Source of the DNA: Rhodopirellula sp. SM50
GTDB taxonomy: Bacteria > Planctomycetota > Planctomycetia > Pirellulales > Pirellulaceae
Length of the DNA stretch: 48,317 nt
Reading direction: 5' to 3'
Assembly (NCBI RefSeq): GCF_002289565.1
Contig: NZ_NTFY01000092.1
Location: 1 to 48,317 of the forward strand
Part shown: in pieces, positions 43,705 to 48,317 of the stretch
How positions within the stretch are numbered: position 1 is the first letter of the stretch
Layout of the letters: each line of letters begins with the position of its first letter
The notes under the pieces: model-generated
What the model was told of the DNA's origin: nothing
Database searches by the model: none
Seen by the model: only the letters and a program-made list of their open reading frames with translations
Position numbers and translations under genes: made by a program

Positions 43705-45773
43705 TTTGTCGCCTCGGCGGGGACCACGTGAATCGAGATCGGTTTGGAAACGTAGATGTCAACAATGTCTTTGGGTTTGGCGTCGCCGTATGCGTATTTG
43801 GCGACGGCACCGCCATAGAACGCGATCGTGTACTCGCCCGGCGAGGGCTTCAATCGCGCCAGATCGAGAACCGCTTCGGATTGATCTTCGGTCAGCGCCA
43901 ACTCCAACGCCGCGTTGCGTTCAAATCCGGCGCCGAAGGTCCGCAGCGACATGGTTTTTCCCGAGAACTCTCCACGGCGAATCAATCGCAAGGGAATCGT
44001 CAGTTTTTCGCCCGCCGTGACCTGCCAGACCTTGTCATCGGCCGGTTCGATCGACAGTCCGGCCTGTTCGATCCCGCCGACTGAAACGGGAATTTGGTCG
44101 ACCAATCTGGGGTCGGGAATTTCGCTTTTCGCGTTCGTCACGGGCCATTTCATCGATGCCCACTTACAGTGCCGGACGACGTCCTGTCCGTCGACGCTGG
44201 CCCGACCGAACAGACTGGCCATCTGTAATCCGCGCGGGGCGTTGTCGGCCGCGGAGACCAACATGATGCCACGCGTTGCTCCGGCGGCGATCTTCAGTCC
44301 CGTCGCGGTGACGCCTTCGGGAAGGTTTTCCATGAACAGGTCGATCTCGCCGTCAAAGCCGTCGCGTCGGACGACGACGATTTCGAGCGGCATCACGGCA
44401 CCGCCACGCAGGGCGATCGGTTTGCTGAGCGCGTTGCGGTCGCCGTTGCGGAGCCCCATGTGCAGTGCCCAGCCGACCAGTGCGAAATCCGGCGCTGCCT
44501 TGCGAACGATCATCCGATAGCGGTTGGACGGATCGTTGCGCGTGCCCCCGAACAGATCGGTCACGCGAATTCGGTAGGTGCCGTCTTGCGGGACGTCGAA
44601 TTTTCCCATCGCATCGGAGGAACCGGCGTTGTAGGGCGGTCCGTCATAGGAGTAGCCGTTGGAGGACCGTTTGACCGGGCTCGGCACGTCGGCCAGTTCC
44701 GCGACATCAACGACGTCGCCCCCCTCGACCACACGTTGCACGACGACCGATGGATCGGTCGGGTGACCGAGACGTTCCGACGCGATCTCGACCCACCACG
44801 TTTCGCCTTTCTTGGCAGCGAACTGATAGGTGTCCACGTCCGCGGCGGGATAGAAACTGCCACTGATGTCACAGGGCAGCGAAATCCCAATCGCGTCGTC
44901 GTCACCGCCGGTCAATTGCGTTTCTTCCGCCGCGGGAATCTCATCCAATCCGGGCGGCGGCCACGAGAAAGACGTGACGCTTTGGGTGGCGGGCAAACGT
45001 GATGCGATGGCGTCCTGAGCTGCTTCGGTCAACGCCAGGCGAAAGAAATAATACGGTCCACCCTTGAACGTCAGATCGTGGACTTTGACCACATAGCGGC
45101 CCTCGGCCGGCGCGGTGAAGTCGATGATGCCGCCGCGCCGCTCGACGATCAAATCACTGCCCGAGGCATCGGCGACGACTAACACCGGATTCATCTTCGA
45201 ATCGATGCCCTTGGCGACGCAATCGACAATGATCCGCTGTCCTTGTTTGGCATCGAAGGCATAGAAGTTCACCGAGCGGTCCACCAACGTGGCGTTGACG
45301 ATCGAGCCGACGGCGATCTCGAGTGCCGTGTCGAGCGACGTGCTGGGTTTGGTTTGGGTGACTTCGGGGACGTTGCTGACCGAAAACGCGCGTGCCGAGG
45401 AGATGCCCAGCCCCGCCATGATCCGCGCGTCATAAACGCCCGGTGCGCAGTCTGCGGCGATGCGAACGAGAAACTGATTGGCCACGACCGTGCCGTCGTC
45501 GTTCAACTTGGGCGTCGCGCTGATCGAAGGGTTCGAAAAGATCAACTGTTCGGTGCCTTCGAGTGATTGCCCGGTGATCGTGACTTCCAGTTCCGTCCCC
45601 GCTTGGCCTCCCATCGGCATCGTCGTCAGCAGTCTTGGAGCCGGCAGACAGACCGATTGGGCGTGCAAGGATGCGGGCAGCGCTAGCGATGCGAGCAAGC
45701 AAAGCAGTGCGAGTCGCCAAGTGCAGCGACCGCAATGTTGTGAACATCGCCGGAAGGGCAGGGGAGTGGTCAT
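43701..45773 (-). CDS. PPC-domain exported protein (690 aa)
   Basis: I chose the ATG at 45771-45773 because the frame upstream of it runs into the dispersed repeat, so those 18 codons are an artefact. The signal peptide (RLALLCLLASLALPASLHAQ) ends near residue 38. An IPT-like strand segment (about 44-130) has TELEVTITGQSLEG. Two PPC domains follow: about 150-258 (NFYAFDAKQGQRIIVD) and about 300-425 (DVDTYQFAAKKGETWWVEI, then GTYRIRVTDLFGG). The C-terminal third is further strands. PPC domains are non-catalytic beta-sandwiches that assist binding or secretion. Genes of this type commonly sit between DUF1549/DUF1553 and DUF1501 genes in planctomycetes. The last four bases overlap the start of the DUF1501 gene. 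Confidence 0.88.
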   Translation of the reverse strand: MTTPLPFRRCSQHCGRCTWRLALLCLLASLALPASLHAQSVCLPAPRLLTTMPMGGQAGTELEVTITGQSLEGTEQLIFSNPSISATPKLNDDGTVVANQFLVRIAADCAPGVYDARIMAGLGISSARAFSVSNVPEVTQTKPSTSLDTALEIAVGSIVNATLVDRSVNFYAFDAKQGQRIIVDCVAKGIDSKMNPVLVVADASGSDLIVERRGGIIDFTAPAEGRYVVKVHDLTFKGGPYYFFRLALTEAAQDAIASRLPATQSVTSFSWPPPGLDEIPAAEETQLTGGDDDAIGISLPCDISGSFYPAADVDTYQFAAKKGETWWVEIASERLGHPTDPSVVVQRVVEGGDVVDVAELADVPSPVKRSSNGYSYDGPPYNAGSSDAMGKFDVPQDGTYRIRVTDLFGGTRNDPSNRYRMIVRKAAPDFALVGWALHMGLRNGDRNALSKPIALRGGAVMPLEIVVVRRDGFDGEIDLFMENLPEGVTATGLKIAAGATRGIMLVSAADNAPRGLQMASLFGRASVDGQDVVRHCKWASMKWPVTNAKSEIPDPRLVDQIPVSVGGIEQAGLSIEPADDKVWQVTAGEKLTIPLRLIRRGEFSGKTMSLRTFGAGFERNAALELALTEDQSEAVLDLARLKPSPGEYTIAFYGGAVAKYAYGDAKPKDIVDIYVSKPISIHVVPAEATK

Positions 45774-45802
45774 GTTGAAAAGTCCATCGGTGGTCACAAA
45801 AA

Positions 45803-45892
45803 GTGGGATAGGCTTCCAGCCTGTCATGGGCTGGTGGGATAGGCTTCCAGCCTGTCATGGGTTGGATTTGACAGGCTGGAAGCCTATCCCAC
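45803..45892. repeat. Dispersed repeat cluster (two direct copies and one inverted)
   Basis: The same 23-base unit as at 42177 occurs at 45803-45825 and 45834-45856 in direct orientation and at 45870-45892 inverted. The second and third can form a stem with a 13-base loop. The cluster fills the 128-base gap between the DUF1549/DUF1553 gene and the PPC gene. If translated it gives TGWKPIP, which creates false N-terminal extensions. Confidence 0.8.
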
Positions 45893-45901
45893 TGTTGTTC
45901 C

Positions 45902-48151
45902 CTAGTGGTTAAACAAAAATTCTTTGGTGTTCAGCAGTGCCCAGGTCAGGTCCTGCAGGTTTTCGCGTTCGGCTTTTGTCGCATCGATCGGCTTGCCGTT
46001 CGCGTCGGTGCGTGGTTCGTTGAGGTATTGAAGTGCGGTCGCTAATTCGGCATCGCTTGGGGAGCGCGAAAAGGCGGCGAAATACAATTCGGTGACTTTT
46101 TCATCGGCGGACGTTTTCTCGCCGACCAGTCGGTAGATGCGTCCACCGCCGGCGGCAAGTTTTGACTTGATGTCGCTGGCATTCATCAGGTGCAGGCTTT
46201 GGGCAAGGCTGCCCGATTGCACCCGCTCGCACTCGCACACGCTGGTCGCTTCGGGGCGGCCAAACACTCGCAGGAACGGCGACGCTTTGTTGTAGCTGTT
46301 GTCCGGCAGCGCCACCGCGCGGGTGCCGATCGGCAGATTGGCGAACGAGGTTTGGGTGCCGGCGACTTGATCAATCGCATCGAGCATGACTTCGGCTTGC
46401 AATCGCTTGGGGTAGTAGCGTGAGTAGTTCTGCGAATCGACGAGGTTGTGGTCGTTGGGAATCGCACTCAATTGATACGCTTTGGACGTCGTGATCACGC
46501 GAATGAGCGCTCGCAGGTCAAAGCCGCTTTCGACGAAGTGTTGTTCCAACGCGGCGAGTAACTCGGGATTGGTCGGCGGATTGGTGTCGCGGATGTCGTC
46601 TTCTGGTTCGATCAAGCCTCGGCGAAAGAAGTGTTTCCAGTAGCGATTGACCAGCGACTTGGCAAAGAACGGGTTGCTGGGACTGGCCATCCAATCGGCC
46701 AGACGCAACCGCGGGTCTTCGTCCGCCGGGATCTCGCCGACCGAATCGCCGAGCGCCGCCGGGGGGACATTTTCGCCGGTTTTCATGTTGACCGCTTGCG
46801 CGGTGCCGCGTTGGTGAAAGATCAAATCTTCGCCCGCGGTATCGGTCGGCTTTCGTCCGATCCGACTGAAGAACGCAGCCAGCGAATAATAATCCGTTTG
46901 GCTCCAACGCTCGAAGGGATGATGGTGGCACTGGGCACACTGCAGACGGACGCCGAGGAACAGTTGGGCGACGTCTTCGATTTGTTGTTTCGGTTCTTTG
47001 ACACGCTTGTACCAGGCGACCGGAGGATTGGCGATCACGGTGCCGGTGGCGGCCAGTAATTCGCGTACCAATTGATCGTACGGTGTTCCGGCCAGCAGAT
47101 TGTCGCGGACCCAGGCGTGAAACGCAAAATTGGACGTGATGTCACTGGCGTCGTCACGACGGTTCTTCAACAGCGCCGTCCACTTGTTGGCAAAGTAATC
47201 GGCGTAGTCGGGGCTTCGTAACAAGCGATCGACCGCCTTGGCACGCTTGTCGGGCGAATCGTCCTCCGCGAACGCTTGTGCTTCACGCTCGGTCGGCACG
47301 CGTCCGCCGATGTCCAACGAGACGCGGCGCAGGAACGTGGCATCGTCACACAGATCCGACGGTGGGATCCCGAGCTGTTCTAAATTGGCAAAGACCAGTT
47401 CGTCGATAAAGTTGTTCGGCGTCGGAAGTGCATCGACCGGTTGGCCCAGCGGAATCGACGCGTTGTAGACCGCGACACGATCTTGGTGACGCACCATCAC
47501 GGAGACTTTTCCCGGCAAATCCATTGCCGTCACGTGTCCTGATTCGCTGACCGTCGCCATGGCCGAGTCGTTGGATTCAAACAGCGATGTCGCCGTGACG
47601 TCGCGGCTTGAACCATCCGAAAACGTGGCGATCGACCGCAGCGTCAGACTTTCACCCGGCTGAAGCGTTCCGGCCGGCGGCTCGACGCGAATCGAAACCA
47701 GTTCGGGATCGTCGTCCGATCGATACGGCGATCCCGCTTGGATCCAACGGAGCAACGTGTCGTAGTTCGGTGAACCTTTTTCGATGCGAACACCGCCGCC
47801 GTGTGGCACTTCGCCAGCCGCTTTGGCAAGCAACAGGCTGCGCGCCGGATCGAGCGGAAATAGTCGACGGCCGCGGCCTTCATGGACCAAATGCTGGTAG
47901 TCCTCCAAGGGCTCGAAGCCGAGCAGTGACAATTGAAATCCATTCTGTCCGCCGCCGGCTTTGGCGTGGCAGACGCCGGCATTGCAACCGGCCTTGGTCA
48001 GCACCGGCACCACATCATTGACGAAGCTGATGCCTTCGCGTGGCGTATCCGCGTCACAGGGCGTGACGGGATGGATGACACACATGCCGAGTATGAAGCA
48101 AAACGGTAGCAGCCAGCGGTGGAATCGTTCGTGAGTGGACACGTTTGTCAT
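45902..48151 (-). CDS. DUF1549/DUF1553 cytochrome-like exported protein (749 aa)
   Basis: I chose the ATG at 48149-48151; a TTG nine codons upstream is the frame's limit. A signal peptide (RWLLPFCFILGMCVI) leads into a cytochrome-c-like PSCyt1 segment (about 41-120) with a CNAGVCH motif (Cys56, Cys61, His62), a spaced variant of CXXCH. An Ig-like Big_2 domain follows (about 150-233, FSDGSSRDVT). DUF1549 (about 240-440) carries a canonical CAQCH (Cys405, Cys408, His409) in LQCAQCHHHPF. DUF1553 (about 480-735) includes NRYWKHFFRRGL and CERVQSGSLAQSLHLMNASD. The family is planctomycete-specific, probably binds heme and is placed in the periplasm. Its redox partner and substrate are unknown. It is first in the operon, so it may carry the promoter. 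Confidence 0.9.
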   Translation of the reverse strand: MTNVSTHERFHRWLLPFCFILGMCVIHPVTPCDADTPREGISFVNDVVPVLTKAGCNAGVCHAKAGGGQNGFQLSLLGFEPLEDYQHLVHEGRGRRLFPLDPARSLLLAKAAGEVPHGGGVRIEKGSPNYDTLLRWIQAGSPYRSDDDPELVSIRVEPPAGTLQPGESLTLRSIATFSDGSSRDVTATSLFESNDSAMATVSESGHVTAMDLPGKVSVMVRHQDRVAVYNASIPLGQPVDALPTPNNFIDELVFANLEQLGIPPSDLCDDATFLRRVSLDIGGRVPTEREAQAFAEDDSPDKRAKAVDRLLRSPDYADYFANKWTALLKNRRDDASDITSNFAFHAWVRDNLLAGTPYDQLVRELLAATGTVIANPPVAWYKRVKEPKQQIEDVAQLFLGVRLQCAQCHHHPFERWSQTDYYSLAAFFSRIGRKPTDTAGEDLIFHQRGTAQAVNMKTGENVPPAALGDSVGEIPADEDPRLRLADWMASPSNPFFAKSLVNRYWKHFFRRGLIEPEDDIRDTNPPTNPELLAALEQHFVESGFDLRALIRVITTSKAYQLSAIPNDHNLVDSQNYSRYYPKRLQAEVMLDAIDQVAGTQTSFANLPIGTRAVALPDNSYNKASPFLRVFGRPEATSVCECERVQSGSLAQSLHLMNASDIKSKLAAGGGRIYRLVGEKTSADEKVTELYFAAFSRSPSDAELATALQYLNEPRTDANGKPIDATKAERENLQDLTWALLNTKEFLFNH

Positions 48152-48208
48152 GGGCCGAGCAGCGGCAGGGTGGGACAACGGCGCGTTGTCGAAGTGGGAG
48201 GGGACAAC

Positions 48209-48238
48209 AGTTTACCGTATTGGGATCGCCACGTCCAA
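48209..48238 (-). promoter_or_regulatory. Weak candidate promoter upstream of the DUF1549/DUF1553 gene
   Basis: On the minus strand TTGGAC (48233-48238), 18 bases, TAAACT (48209-48214). Matches to consensus are three and four of six. It lies about 60 bases before the ATG, between that start and a dispersed repeat. This is a guess from sequence only. Confidence 0.2.
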
Positions 48239-48256
48239 TTCTGGTCCACGACGGGC

Positions 48257-48301
48257 AACGCTGTGAAGCATTTTTTAGCGGCAGGGCGCGAGCCCTCCGG
48301 T
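48257..48301. repeat. Left half of the palindromic element, cut by the window end
   Basis: These 45 bases match 38751-38795 with one base different (cagggc for aagggc). The right half would lie beyond the window. A full copy here would flank the operon on its upstream side, as the complete one does near its downstream side. Confidence 0.75.
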
Positions 48302-48317
48302 GTTTTGGCAAAGATGA

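Noticed and set aside
45774..45827. Upstream extension of the PPC protein beginning MTGWKPIP
   Set aside because: It is translated dispersed repeat; the signal peptide begins at the ATG at 45773.

Overview
The window looks like chromosome from a planctomycete, probably of the Rhodopirellula/Pirellulaceae type. That rests on protein families, not on a marker gene. The evidence is a LEPR-XLL N-terminal tag, a set of DUF1549/DUF1553, DUF1501 and PPC-domain genes, a PEP-CTERM protein, Gfo/Idh/MocA oxidoreductases with Tat or Sec signals, and short palindromic repeats in the gaps. All credible genes lie on the minus strand. I see no rRNA, tRNA, CRISPR array, transposase or phage gene.

Region 1 (about 58-36039) is a single uninterrupted gene for a protein of about 11,993 residues. 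It starts with a LEPR-XLL tag and an LCAT/PGAP1-like alpha/beta hydrolase with a complete Ser-Asp-His triad. Next come about 3,300 residues of beta-rich repeats, some resembling flagellin_IN modules. A very large RTX-type Ca-binding block follows. The rest is a long mosaic: PPC-like, FG-GAP, ELW-type, LamG (nine copies), discoidin-like, MAM-like, LRR, P/Homo B, PKD, VCBS and cadherin modules, then a beta-helix-like stretch and a C-terminal pair of dockerin-like Ca loops. It reads as an exported giant surface or matrix protein carrying an enzyme at its tip.

Region 2 (36371-39643) holds a secreted beta-propeller/esterase fusion and a PEP-CTERM protein. A 129-bp palindromic element separates them.

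Region 3 (39735-48151) is a likely co-oriented operon. In transcription order it encodes a DUF1549/DUF1553 cytochrome-like protein, a PPC-domain protein, a DUF1501 protein and two Gfo/Idh/MocA oxidoreductases. Two junctions are stop/start overlaps (ATGA at 43701-43704, TAATG at 40833-40837). The other two gaps hold hairpin-forming repeats. Such sets in planctomycetes are usually linked to extracytoplasmic handling of complex carbohydrates. Here that link is inference from family and context.

The most unusual content is the 36-kb gene: its size, the enzyme at its N terminus, its internal repeat hierarchy, a LamG domain nested in a VCBS-type domain, and only two cysteines that I could find.
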